A stretch of DNA of 64,000 bases from Pratylenchus scribneri (GCA_030063045.1 JAQSEB010000059.1:2046001-2110000), one strand, 5' to 3'; shown: positions 12,243 through 23,533, numbered from the stretch's first letter. Program-made: numbers and translations. Notes: generated by a model not told the origin, from the letters alone.

Positions 12243-13226
12243 TCCTTCCTTCTTTCTGCTGCTCTCATCTGTCCCATTTTACAATTTACCAATTCTTCAA
12301 TCAATCAATATGTTCCTTCCACTTTTTTGATCCTCATCCAAAGGCCACCAAAACAAATCGCATACCTCTTCTCTCGAATATGATCCTGCCTCATTTTCTT
12401 GCTTCCTCAAACCACCCATTCTTTAACATACCAAAATCCCAACCATCCCCATATATTTACTTTTTTCTAATTATTCTTATATTTTGCAAATTTTTATATT
12501 ATTTTTTATATTACCAAAATAACAAAATTTGCTTACAACATTTTTTTTTACTAAAACAATTTTACTTCATAATTTTTCAACATTTTCATCATCATGGTTT
12601 GATGATAATATTCAAATAATCATTTTTTAACCCAATCATTTTTTATTGTTTTTATTTTTATAACACACATATTATATTTGCCAATATTTATTTGATTTAT
12701 ATTGTAAAAAAAATTATTGGTTGACTCAAAAAACATTACAAATGGATACTTTATTATAGGAAAATGGGCAGAAAAAACCAAAACAAATGGGTTTTGACTT
12801 TTGATTTAATTTCTCGTTGATCGGTATTCCCAAATCTCAATCAATACTCCATATCCTTGGAAAACTTTTTGCAAATTAAAGATCCTTTTATTCGCCTCTG
12901 CACAAAATGCAAAAACCGACGAAATTGTGAGGAAATATTTCAACTTTTCTGATAAGTAATGTCATTAAAGTCTCCAAATTTGAGGAGTGTCTGAAGGAAA
13001 ATTTAACTCGTGCCTCTTATGTTATTATTCGTCGTTATAACCACAAACCGCTCATTTAATTAGAATAAACAACATTCACAAAACTTTATTTATTTACATA
13101 AAAAATAACAATATTTGAGCAATATAATAGGAAATGTATAGAACAAAAAAAATTATGTTGTATTGATTATCATCTGAATATCATCTTTCTTTGTTGGTTC
13201 TTCTTTTCTTGCACGGACATTGGCGC
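12243..13226. other. AT-rich intergenic spacer
   Basis: This is the 3' flank of the RasGAP gene followed by AT-rich sequence with poly-T runs. Plus-strand frames such as 12239-12619 are low-complexity Phe/Ile/Leu stretches typical of AT-rich DNA. No gene, tRNA or long repeat was seen. Confidence 0.5.
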
Positions 13227-13647
13227 CTACATTGGATTGATTTGCCTGAAAAAGTTTGGAAATGTAAATAAAATTGATCATAAATTAAACTCACATGAGC
13301 CTAGCAGAGTTTAGATCCGGATCATCTGGTCCCAGGCCATACCTAAAAATAGCAATCATCTTTATTGGAAACAATTCATAATCGACGACTTACACTTTAT
13401 TCGTTGTTTTGCTGATGTAGGGGTCCGGGTTATCCTCCGTTGTCGCCAAATTCAGATGCATTGAGATTTCGTCCTTGTTTTTGCTGCATTTCTTCTGAAA
13501 AACAATGAAATTAATTGGAATAATATTTTTGATAAAAAATACCTTTTTTCCACAACAGCAATTGAAGAGAATCAATGGAATGAATATGAACATAGTTGAC
13601 CAGCAGAAGTTGAGCAGGAACAGGAAACCGGCCATTGACGAGTGCAT
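13227..13647 (-). CDS. Small single-pass membrane protein
   Basis: Four exons join in phase: 13543-13647, 13394-13494, 13295-13342 and 13227-13245 (about 90 residues). A hydrophobic N-terminal segment of roughly 27 residues (FLFLLNFCWSTMFIFIPLIL) is followed by a Cys triplet and Lys pairs (NCCCGKK), then a polar tail with EDNPDPYISK and PDDPD. This looks like a signal anchor or membrane stem with a palmitoylatable Cys cluster at the cytosolic face; that topology is inference. No family was recognised. All four splice junctions have GT-AG signals, which supports the model. The gene is transcribed away from a second small membrane-protein gene starting at 13982. Confidence 0.7.
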
Positions 13648-13981
13648 TTTGGGCGTAGAATAGTTGGATTGGAATTGAAATGATTGGGAAAAGCTAAGGT
13701 AATGAGAAAAACAAAATCCTTTATATTATTTTTTTTATAAAAGAAATATAACAAATCAATAAGTTGTATGATTAGTGATTACTATATTATATTAGAACAT
13801 GAACTGTAAATAAACTAAACTGTAACATACAGTCAATCGATAACAGCTTAGTTAGCCTCCCACGTCGCACCCAACACAACAAAAAAATATAAAAGCTAGG
13901 ATTTTTAGGTATCTGAATATCCAGCGCAACAACAAGTCCAAGTTCAATCCAACTACAACGCCAATCAATCAATACAAACAA
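13648..13981. promoter_or_regulatory. Divergent intergenic region between two small membrane-protein genes
   Basis: These 334 bp separate two start codons pointing in opposite directions, so both promoters must lie here or overlap. The sequence is AT-rich with no clear TATA box or palindrome that I would call. Shared regulation of the two genes is inferred from the geometry only. Confidence 0.4.
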
Positions 13982-14640
13982 ATGAGCCCGGCACCAATGT
14001 CTCCCGTCTTTCTGGTGGTCTGCATTCTTCTCTACACAACGCCCGTCTTCACACAACAAGGCCCTCCTAAATCGTGAGTTCATTTGCGCTAACATTTCAA
14101 ATAAAATAATGAAATTAATTTTCAGGGAATTTGAAAATCTTGTTGACCCAGTGGTGAAATTGCCGGCGGATGAACAACAGAAGCGCGAATTCGAAGGACG
14201 TCAAGCAGAAGTCGAAGCCAATAACTACATTGATGCCACAACGCAAATACCCGAATCGACAGAAGGACCGGAACCCACTGGAACTGAAGAAACGTCGCTG
14301 CAACCCCCTGGAACTGGAGAAACGTCGCCGCAACCCACTGGAACTGATGGATCGAAACCCACTGGAACTGAAGAAACGTCGCTGCAACCCCCTAGAACTG
14401 GAGAAACGCCGTCGCAACACACTGGAACTGATGGACCGAAACCCAATGGAAATGGCACTGAATCTGCTTCACTCAAACCGCCGCCTCCTTTGTGGAATGC
14501 TAAAAAAATCATTGGAGTTTCCACCTGTGCTATGTGAGTTTTATCATTCTTTTTATGATTTAATGAGCTCATTTTTCAGATGTCTGCTGTCCATCATCTT
14601 GCTGCTTTTCTGGGACAAGTGCTGCCGTCGGAGCGAATAA
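13982..14640 (+). CDS. Secreted-type single-pass membrane protein with Thr/Pro-rich repeats
   Basis: Three exons (13982-14073, 14126-14533, 14580-14640) give about 186 residues. An N-terminal signal peptide (SPVFLVVCILLYTTPVFT) is followed by a short charged segment. Imperfect repeats of the type PTGTEETSLQPPGTGETSPQ and PTGTDGSK, about four to five units of 8-16 residues, come next and are mucin-like O-glycosylation candidates. A transmembrane helix (STCAICLLSIILLLFW) precedes a short basic Cys tail (DKCCRRSE). The architecture is type I membrane with a glycosylated stalk. No homologous family was recognised. A polyadenylation signal AATAAA lies at 14814. The repeats also produce long frames in other registers, which are shadows. 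Confidence 0.75.
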
Positions 14641-14945
14641 AAGAAATTGGAAGATGTTCACCAATGGTTGCTGTATTCCCTGATGATAAACCCCCCCCCC
14701 CCCCCCTCATAATATTAATATTGTTGTTATTGTCAAATGTAAATGTCAAATCATATCAATTCTATATTATATTGTTGTTTTCTCTATGTATTGTTTTCTT
14801 AATGTTCACCATGAATAAAAATTGTTGATTGAAATTTGTTTTTATTTTATCAAAGAGTTATTTGTTAGATATTGCTCTGATATTTTGGTTTATGTGTGTA
14901 AAATATAGTTTATTATTGAAATTTCAGGCATTAAAATTTCGAGGA
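14641..14945. other. 3' flank with a 16-C homopolymer
   Basis: A run of 16 C lies at 14691-14706 in the probable 3' untranslated region of the upstream gene. AT-rich sequence with AATAAA at 14814 follows, then the 5' leader of SDHA. No gene was seen. Confidence 0.6.
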
Positions 14946-17900
14946 ATGTTAAAAGTCAATTTAAAAACAACAAAAAAGCAATTATTGAACTGCTTTTCTT
15001 TGAGGAATGTGGCCAACACTTCCAACTACAAAATTGTTGACCATAAATTTGATGCAATCGTTGTTGGAGCAGGTTTAATGAACAAATAAATTTTTATGTG
15101 TATTTAATTCATAAAAGGTGGAGCTGGTCTGAGAGCAGCAATGGGACTATCTGAGGGAGGGATGAAGACTGGTTTGCTTATTTTCTTTACCCTTCAAAAA
15201 TGACAAATATTTTTAGCCGTTATCACCAAACTATTTCCAACCCGTTCCCACACGGTTGCGGCCCAAGGTGGAATAAATGCCGCACTTGGAAACATGAACC
15301 CCGACGATTGGCATTGGCATTTTTATGACACCGTGAAGGGCAGCGATTGGCTCGGTGATCAAGACGCAATCCATTATATGACCAGGGAGGCGCCTCGAGC
15401 CGTCATTGAATTGGAAAACTATGGGATGCCATTTTCTCGGACTGAGAATGGCAAAATCTACCAACGTGCATTTGGCGGACAAAGTAATGATTACGGACGC
15501 GGTGGCCAGGCACATAGGTGAATAAAATTATTCATTCAAATTATTTATTTTAAAAATAAAGGACTTGTTGTGTGGCAGATCGAACCGGTCATTCCCTCCT
15601 GCACACTCTTTATGGCGCATCATTGCAATATAATTGCCAATATTTTGTTGAATATTTCGCATTGGACCTCATACTGGACGGCGATCGATGCGTGGGTGTG
15701 GTGGCCATGAATTTGGAGGATGGGAGCATTCATCGATTCAATGCAGCCAACACTGTGCTGGCCACCGGTGGATATGGGCGAGCATATTTCAGGTTTGCAA
15801 AAAAATTTAGCGGAAATTAAAAACAAATGTTTTGATTCGTTCAACATTACCGAAAAATGTTTTCGGGTTTTTTCGATTATCCGGGAACAGATTTTGAACA
15901 CCCCACCAAAATTAGTCATAAGATTCTTCCAAGCCATAAAATATTATTTTAAATCGTTTATGAAAAATATAAAATCAAACAAAATTTCAATAAATTCCAA
16001 TCAACTCCCGGTGGTCAATCGATAATTTCATGGTTTTTTTTAAGTTGTACTTCGGCCCACACTTGCACTGGTGATGGAACGGCGATGGTCGCCCGTGCCG
16101 GATTGGCCAATTCAGACATGGAATTTGTCCAATTCCATCCAACCGGCATTTATGGTGCAGGCTGCCTGATCACGGAGGGAGCACGTGGCGAAGGCGGCTA
16201 TTTGATAAACAGTGAGGGCGAACGATTCATGGAACGATATGCACCGAATGCAAAGGATTTGGCCTCCCGCGATGTTGTTTCCCGCTCAATGACCATCGAA
16301 GTTCGAATTTTGGGAAATTATTCAATATTTAATAAATTCATTTTAGATTATGGAAGGCCGGGGAGTGGGCCCTTTGAAGGATCATATTTTCCTCCAACTT
16401 CATCATCTTCCCACCAAACAGCTCAGCGAACGATTGCCAGGTTTTCCAATTATTTAAAAGTGAGAATTTATAATTTAATTTGTCAGGAATTTCGGAGACT
16501 GCGCAAATTTTTGCCGGTGTCGATGTGACGAAAGAGCCAATTCCAGTATTGCCAACCGTTCACTACAATATGGGCGGAACACCAACAAATTACAAAGGCC
16601 AAGTGCTCAAATACAGTCGGGAAAAGGGCGATCAGGTCTGTGTGAAAAGAGGATAAATTCACTATTAATATTTAAAATATGGATAGTAATAAATTTGGCG
16701 AAAAACAATGTAAATGGCGAAAACGAAAAGATAATAACAGTTCAATGGTTTGATCAAAATGAAAAAATATTAAACCATTTAAACCGTCTTACGGATTACG
16801 GTTTGGTTTTAAACTTATAAGCCAATTCAATATAAAACGATCAATGATGTATCTTGGATTTTGAGGAGATCTATCGATGAGTAGTAAATGGTTTGGTAGT
16901 CTAGGATAAATCACTAAACCGTTATAAAAAAATATTTCCCATTAAAATATTTTTTTTTAAAAAATTAAAGTGAACATTCAAAAATTCAGGTGGTCCCTGG
17001 ATTGTGGGCGGCTGGCGAATGTGCAGCACATTCCGTGCATGGTGCAAATCGTTTGGGCGCAAATTCATTGCTCGATTTGGTCATTTTTGGGCGAGCCTGT
17101 GCAATCAAGTAAGTCAAATTTGAATTCATAAAAACAACAAAAATTTTAAAGTATTTTGGCACAAAATAAGCCCGGCGATGCATTCCCATCGTTGCCCGAA
17201 GATGCGGCCGATAAATCCATTGAAAATGTGGACAAATTGCTCAGCGCCAAAGGTGATGTGCCCACAGCCCAATTGAGGTTGGATATGCAGAGGACAATGC
17301 AAAAACATGCGGCCGTTTTCCGCACCGGACCAATTCTTCAGGTTTTTAAGCTATTTTAATTTGGTAAGGTTTGAACCACCCCGTCCTATCGCGCCTAATA
17401 AAAATCCCTTCACCGTAACGCTTGGCAGGGGAAAAAGCATCTCCAATTATTGCTTTTTTAATTAATTAATATTCTATTTCGACTCGATCACAATTCATTT
17501 TGGCTCAATTGGTTAGTCTCTCAGATAAGGAATTTTAAGTCGGTGGTTCAATTCCTTCCAGCAAAAAGTTTTTTTTCTTTATATTTATTCGATAAATATT
17601 CATGAATCCATGGTTTATTAAATTCTATTATGGTTTAAAAATTAATTGATTAATCAAAATAAAATTAAAATCCAACAATTTATGAATGAATTAATTATTG
17701 TTTTTATTTAGGAGGGCATTGAGAAAATAAAGCAACTTTATGCCCAACAAAAACACATAAAATTGTCGGATCGAGGCCTCATTTGGAATTCGGATTTGAT
17801 CGAAACATTGGAATTGCAGAATTTGTTGATTAATGCAATGCAAACAGTGGTGGCTGCCGAAAATCGAAAAGAATCCCGAGGGGCGCATGCACGCGATGAT

Positions 17901-18510
17901 TTCCCGGTCAGTTGAATTTATTTAATCAACAAAAAACTGGATAAAGCGCATAAATAAGCATTCAATTTTATTTAAAAATATTAGGTAACATTATCCCACT
18001 TCTGATAAATTATTTTTGGTTTGGATGACAGTATTTCGTCATTTTAACCTAGAAAAAATTAATTGACTCTGAGCGGGTTCGAACCCATGACCTCTACTAG
18101 AAATTCCTACATTTACTACAGTACACATTTCATTACTAAATACACCTACATAAACTATAATTCGACTAAAAAATTTAGTCAACGGCGCTAGTCTCGCCTA
18201 TAATTTTGTTTATAAAATTTTTGATTCCCGGATAATTAATGAAATAATTATTTTCTAGAACCGAATTGACGAATTCGACTACACAAAACCGCAGGAAGGC
18301 CAGAAGCAAAAGTCATTGGACGAACATTGGCGAAAACATAGCATAATCACGCAGGATGTGGAAAGTGGAAAGGCAATCAATTAAAAATTAATTTAAATGA
18401 CCACAAACAATTTTAAATTTAAGGTCACATTGGAGTACAGGCCAGTCATTGATCACACTTTGGATGCGGCCGAATGTGAATGGGTGCCACCAAAAGTGCG
18501 AAGTTATTGA
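14946..18510 (+). CDS. sdha-1: Succinate dehydrogenase flavoprotein subunit, mitochondrial (complex II)
   Basis: It oxidises succinate to fumarate with FAD, in the TCA cycle and respiratory complex II at the inner mitochondrial membrane. Twelve exons join in phase: 14946-15072, 15118-15171, 15217-15517, 15562-15792, 16045-16300, 16347-16440, 16487-16635, 16990-17108, 17152-17341, 17712-17906, 18259-18372 and 18424-18510 (638 residues; the family is usually about 640-665). A basic presequence ([16 protein letters not shown]) precedes the FAD-binding [16 protein letters not shown]. The covalent FAD-His site is in [13 protein letters not shown]. Substrate-site motifs [15 protein letters not shown] and [14 protein letters not shown] are intact, as is the C-terminal [10 protein letters not shown]. 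Intron 11 uses a GC donor (18373). Introns hold tRNA-like fragments at 17.5 and 18.07 kb and a decayed element at 16.7 kb. Nothing suggests loss of activity. Confidence 0.97.
17494..17567 (+). other. tRNA-like (pseudo) element in an SDHA intron
   Basis: An A-box-like TGGCTCAATTGGTTAG (17501) and a B-box-like GGTTCAATTCC (17545) are spaced as in a tRNA and followed by a T run that could terminate Pol III. The acceptor and T stems pair poorly, so it is more likely a tRNA-derived pseudogene or SINE head than a working tRNA. Confidence 0.4.
18064..18110 (-). other. tRNA 3'-half-like fragment in an SDHA intron
   Basis: Reading the minus strand, a perfect T-arm-like GGGTTCGAACCC is followed by GCTCAGAGTC, as at a tRNA 3' end. 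A D-arm-like GCGCCGTTGAC occurs about 100 bp upstream on the same strand, but no continuous cloverleaf was found. It may be a decayed or interrupted tRNA gene. Confidence 0.3.
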
Positions 18511-18882
18511 AGAGAGGAATAGGAGAAAATCATAAAAATCAATCAGCATTCTTCCATCCAAAAAATGTATTAGATTTTTCTTTTTGTCTTTACTGTTTTT
18601 CTGCAATTTTTTAGCCTTCGAATTGTTTTTTTTAATATTGATAAAAAATTAAAATTTTTCAAAACTAGTCACATTTATCTACAAAAATGCATAAATTCAT
18701 GTCAATTTTGGGTTCAAGGACAATCGTAAAAAAATAATAAAAATATTTGTGTATTTCCCGTCACCAAATGTCCAATTTTTCCCATCACCAAACCCATTTA
18801 TTTGTCACCAAATCTATTCCAATCCACAACCAAAAATGGAAGAAAGACCGAGTTATTTAATTATGAAAAATCCCCGAATTCA
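18511..18882. other. Convergent 3' flank between SDHA and the proline-rich gene
   Basis: Both flanking genes end here. AT-rich sequence contains AATAAA near 18737 for SDHA. No gene or structured element was seen. Confidence 0.6.
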
Positions 18883-21800
18883 TTAACGACGCCGTGTCTT
18901 GGCCATCAGCAATTTTCGTTTTGCCTTCTTTGACACCGCCCTCTTTTCTGCCATTGCCCTAGGCAATGTTTGAGTGCCCATCATTCTATCCATTTCAACA
19001 ATTCCCGAAGGAGGCGAAGATCCCATTGTTGAGCTGTCGCCCACCGCCTTTTCATGCCGAAGCCGTGAATGGTGTGCCTTCCTATAGCGCAGACAACACT
19101 TCTGGGGACCTTTGGGGGAATAATGGCATAATTATTTTGTGTTTTTGTAAATTTTCCATTGTTTTTTACCGCATTGGACATATCCAGGCTGGCATTGGCA
19201 GCGCATTGGTTGGCATTGCATCACAAGGGGAGGAGGTGGTGGTGGTGGGGCAAATTGTGGGGATGGAGGCGGAGGAGGGGGCGCGCAAACCGGGGCACAT
19301 TGGATTGTCACACTCTGCATAGGATATACGATATATAAATATTTTAAAAGAATTATTCTTTATTCAAATCGCTAAATTTATACATATTTTTTGATTAAAT
19401 TCCAATTGTAATTAAGTGGCCATTTAATAACATTTTTACATCAGAAAAAATATAGGTAAGTTAGCCACCTTGCTGCTGTGTTGTGTTTATGGCACAGTTG
19501 GTTAATGCTCCAACTTTTTGCATTTTGGCTAAGGTTCAATTCCTGGCAGAGGTGAATTTTTTTTTTCTTTGAACCTCTTTAATGACAATTATAATTTTTG
19601 ATTTTTCATAAGTAAATCGATTATTTCGAATCGAATGAGTTTATGCAGAGTATATTAAACTTTTTATTAAGGGATTTATACCTCCCTTGAAAGAATCTTA
19701 ATCAGAGATTTTTTGGAAGGAATTTGCTCTTAACTTGGACAAGTTGGCCTTATTTTTCCGTGAAATTGCCATTTATGTCCTATAATATATTTAGAAATGC
19801 CCCATTTTCTCTAAACTCTCTGGGGTCCTTGATGGCTCTGGTTCCATATATACGGTATTCGAATGAAATAATGCCCGAAGGCAAATTTATGGAATTGGGA
19901 CTAGAATGTGTCTTTCACTTTTCACTACATTAATTTACATTTTATTTGACATCATTTGATTTACAATGGAAATAAGTCAATTATCCTAGAAATTATTCAT
20001 CCCTTTTCATTTTTACCTGAATTGCCATTGGCGGTGGGGGCAAAGGGGGCGGTGCCATCATTGGTGGAGGAGGAGGGGGTGGGGGAGGCAGGCAGCATGG
20101 ATCCTGTTGAACCGGTGTACAAATGCATACGGTCGAAGGTGGTGGCGGAGGAGGAGGCTGAAATTGTGGAGGCGGTGCCTGCTGAATTGGAACACAACAA
20201 AGGTCCTGTTGGAGAGGGGTACAAATGCAGGTGGCACGCATTGGAATTGGGGGAGGCGGCGGTGGCGGTAAAGGTGGTGCCATTTGAGGAGGAGGTGGCA
20301 AACAACATGGATCCTGTTGAACTGAAATGAAAATAGGCAATGTGCGCAAATGGTCAAAACATTGGAGCAAATCACCTGGGGTACAAATGCACAAACTCCT
20401 TGGAGGGGGAGGAGGCGGTGGTGCCATTTGAGGGGGCGGTGGAGGAAGGCAGCAAGGATCTTGCTGAACTGAAAAGAAAATTGGAAAATAATTTTGGGGT
20501 TAAATTATTCATCCTTCTCTTTCCAATCATTTAATCCACTCTTCTTGCTTTAATCAGTAAAAATAAGGCCAGGGGAACCAAAAAAATATGGCAAGATTCT
20601 CAATAATCCGAAAAATCCCATTTAAAACAATATAAAGGGAATTCCTTGGGGACACTTTTCCCATCTACCTGGTGTGCAAATGCATATTGGAGGTGGGGGT
20701 GGCGGTGCCATTTGTGGCGGAGGAGGCGGAGGTGGAGGAAGGCAACATGGATCCTGTTGAACTAAAATTGAATCATCTTTTGTCCGAAAATTAAATCGAA
20801 AAATTCATTTCATGGAGGAAATTTTTAAGGGAACAAAATTACCAAAAAAATAAGCCAAATTATATTTTGCCGATCGGCCCATCCATTTACCTGGGGTGCA
20901 AATGCAAATTGGCTGAGGAGGCGGAGGTGGGGGTGGAGCAAATTGGACGGGCGGAGGAGGAGGAGGAGGAGCACAAGGACAAACAATGCCAGGTTGGACA
21001 CGGACCGTGACTGGAAGGAAGGGAAAATGGCATCCAAATTGGAATGGATTAAGGTGTATTAAATATGGCTTTTGGCCAATGCCGTAAATAATTATTTCCC
21101 AATTGATCCCATCTATTTTCTGCCCACCTTGGAGACATTCACAAGGCGGAACTGGCGGTGCCATTGGTGGTGGAGGCGGGGGAGGCGGTGGTGGAGCTTG
21201 TTGAATTGGCACACAACACACTGTGAATTAATTGTTTTATTTTATTGGTTTATATTTGTCAGTGGCGACAATGCATAAAAGCCTTTCCAATTCATCCTAC
21301 TGTACCCCTACTTTTTGCCTAATCATTTCGTTACCCATCAATCAAATATTGCTCCAATCTGCTTTCTAAATCAGCCCCTTTTTCCTCTCCAATGATCTTT
21401 TTGCCATTCACTTTATAATTTCCATGATAAACGATCTAAAGTTCCCCCTTTTCCCTATTCCGTTCATTGGACACGGGCTTATTCCAACTGTTGCTCCGAA
21501 ACACTTTAGCTTTGGATCAGAATTAATAATATTAAGCATAAAATTAAATAGAATTAATAAATTCATTTCCTTCCTCAAATATTCTACTCACTTGGCTGAC
21601 AAATACATGGCACTGGGGGCGGGGGTGGAGGCGCAAATTGAGGAGGAGGGGGTGGAGGTGGGGGAAGGCAACATGGATCTTGTTGGACTGAATAATTAAC
21701 AATTAAATAATGGTATGGAATTGGCGGTTTACCTGGGGTACAAATGCACATTGTGCTGGGAGGAGGAGGAGGTGGGGGTGGTGGAGGTTGATATTGTGGA

Positions 21801-23227
21801 GGAGGGGCCAAAGGCATACAACAAGGATCTGAACAAAAAATTTAGAGGATATTAGGGTCAAAAGAAGGCAAAAATATTTAACTTTTTTGATTATAGTACC
21901 ATATATTAAACCAAACATTCTCTAATAATTCCTTTTTTTCGGCAACATTGAAAAATAATTCCCCATGTTCGCCAAAAAATGTTTTACAATTGTGTTTTCC
22001 CTTTCCGGAAAATGTTCGCCAAAAAATGTTTTACAATTGTGTTTTCCCTTTCCGGAAAATGTTCGCCAAAAAATGTTTTACAATTGTGTTTTCCCTTTCC
22101 GGAAAATGTTCGCCAAAAAATGTTTTACAATTGTGTTTTTCCTTTCCGGAAAATGTTCGCCAAAAAATGTTTTACAATTGTGTTTTCCCTTTCCGGAAAA
22201 TGTTCGCCAAAAAATGTTTTACAATTGTGTTTTTCCTTTCCGGAAAATGTTCGCCAAAAAATGTTTTACAATTGTGTTTTTCCTTTCCGGAAAATGTTCG
22301 CCAAAAAATGTTTTACAATTGTGTTTTCCCTTTCCGGAAAATGTTCGCCAAAAAATGTTTTACAATTGTGTTTTTCCTTTCCGGAAAATGTTCGCCAAAA
22401 AATGTTTTACAATTGTGTTTTTCCTTTCCGGAAAATGTTCGCCAAAAAATGTTTTACAATTGTGTTTTTCCTTTCCGGAAAATGTTCGCCAAAAAATGTT
22501 TTACAATTGTGTTTTTCCTTTCCGGAAAATGTTCTCCAAAAAATGTTTTACAATTGTGTTTTTTCTTTCCGGAAAATGTTCTCCAAAATATGTTTTACAA
22601 TTTTGTTTTCCCTTTCCGGAAAATGTTCGCCAAAATTTATTTTCCCTTTCAATTCTAATAATTCCCCATCTTTTGGGATGGTTGAAAAATAATTCGCCTG
22701 GGCTTTTAAAGAGTATTTACGGTAATTCCAAATTACCGTCTCACCTGCTTGCATGCAAATGCATTGTTGTTGAGGAGGAGGCCCCGGGGGCATCATCATT
22801 GGTGGTGGAGGGGGCGGTGGTGGCTGATAAAGTGGAGAAGGCGGAGGAGGTGGAGGTGGCGGCATCATTCCTTGGCCAATCCCAGGGCCACCCATTGGTG
22901 TACAACAAAAAATGCCACCTGGCCCATTTTGGCGCCTTTCCCTCGTTCCACCCAAAATTCGCAATAATTGGCCTTCATCATTTTGATGCTTTAAAATTCC
23001 ACAAAATTAAGTAATTTGTCCATTTTTTGTTATTTTACTTGTTTTTTAGATTCGCCTTCTTCAATTTTTTGAAGGGGAATAGCCAACAAAATTGAAGGCA
23101 AAAATAAAAGGAATAAAATTGATGGCCGAATGAATTTTATTGGAGGCAAATTATTTTTTGTTGAAAATTGGAAATGATGCCTTTGGCCAGCCAAATGAAT
23201 ATTTTTGCTGGCCTCCTTCCGGCGCAT
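18883..23227 (-). CDS. Proline/cysteine-rich modular protein with N-terminal signal anchor
   Basis: Eleven exons read in phase on the minus strand: 23039-23227, 22745-22988, 21733-21828, 21592-21687, 21128-21220, 20891-21010, 20669-20761, 20376-20468, 20017-20321, 19170-19314 and 18883-19109. Residues about 34-52 (IRPSILFLLFLPSILLAIP) form a signal peptide or anchor. The body is a series of units of about 31 residues: VQQDPCCLPPPPPPPPQ, then Met/Phe-Ala-Pro and a Pro run, ending CICTPG. Six consecutive exons of 93-120 nt begin and end in the same phase and each encode one unit; exon 9 holds three units. The C-terminus is Lys/Arg-rich (KKAKRKLLMAKTRRR). Paired Cys and CxC suggest cross-linking in an extracellular matrix such as cuticle, eggshell or gland product. 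That role is inference; no named family was recognised. The second intron contains the 47-bp array. Confidence 0.8.
19483..19555 (+). other. tRNA-like (pseudo) element in an intron of the proline-rich gene
   Basis: An A-box-like TGGCACAGTTGGTTAATG (19490) and B-box-like AGGTTCAATTCCTGG (19531-19545) are tRNA-spaced, and a run of T follows. The acceptor arms do not pair, so it is probably a tRNA-derived remnant. It resembles the element at 17.5 kb. Confidence 0.4.
21274..21390 (+). repeat. Dispersed intronic element, copy 1
   Basis: This stretch shares blocks such as CCTACTGTACCCC, ACTTTTTG and CAAATATTG, in the same order and spacing, with 31560-31690. Both copies lie in introns of minus-strand genes and read in the plus direction. 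It is about 115-130 bp with no visible terminal repeats. Confidence 0.55.
21967..22640 (+). repeat. 47-bp tandem array (satellite A), 14 copies
   Basis: The unit starts GTTCGCCAAAAAATG, runs through TTTTACAATTGTGTTTT and ends CCTTTCCGGAAAAT. It recurs every 47 bp from 21967 to 22625. Each unit holds two palindromes, ACAATTGT and TTTCCGGAAA. The array sits in an intron (21829-22744) of the proline-rich gene. It contains no stop in any plus frame, so the long frames here are repeat artefacts. Confidence 0.95.
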
Positions 23228-23533
23228 TCTTTGGATGGAATTGAATGTTCCTTTGAAAAGATCAAACTGAAGTTATCATTTAAGAATTATTATTTAAAAA
23301 ATGTCTCCAAAATATAAAAAAGAGAAACCGAACATAATTCATAATTCTTCCTTTCCCCATAAAATATTTAAATGTTATTCATTTTCACATCATAGTCTGC
23401 TGATAAATGTTGAAAAGATATTTTTGAGAGGAGGAGGATTAAATTGAGGCCAAGAAGCTTACATTAAATCGACAAATGTACCCAAATACCCAAAGGGACA
23501 AAATTCAACATTGGCCCATTTTCAACAAATTGA
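23228..23533. other. Upstream region of the proline-rich gene
   Basis: AT-rich sequence just upstream of the proline-rich gene's start codon, so its promoter should be here. No gene or strong motif was seen. Confidence 0.4.

Noticed and set aside
21948..23014. Frames of up to 349 codons reading MFAKKCFTIVF-type repeats
   Set aside because: They are translations of the 47-bp satellite, which has no stop in any plus frame and whose period is not a multiple of three; the region is an intron of the proline-rich gene.
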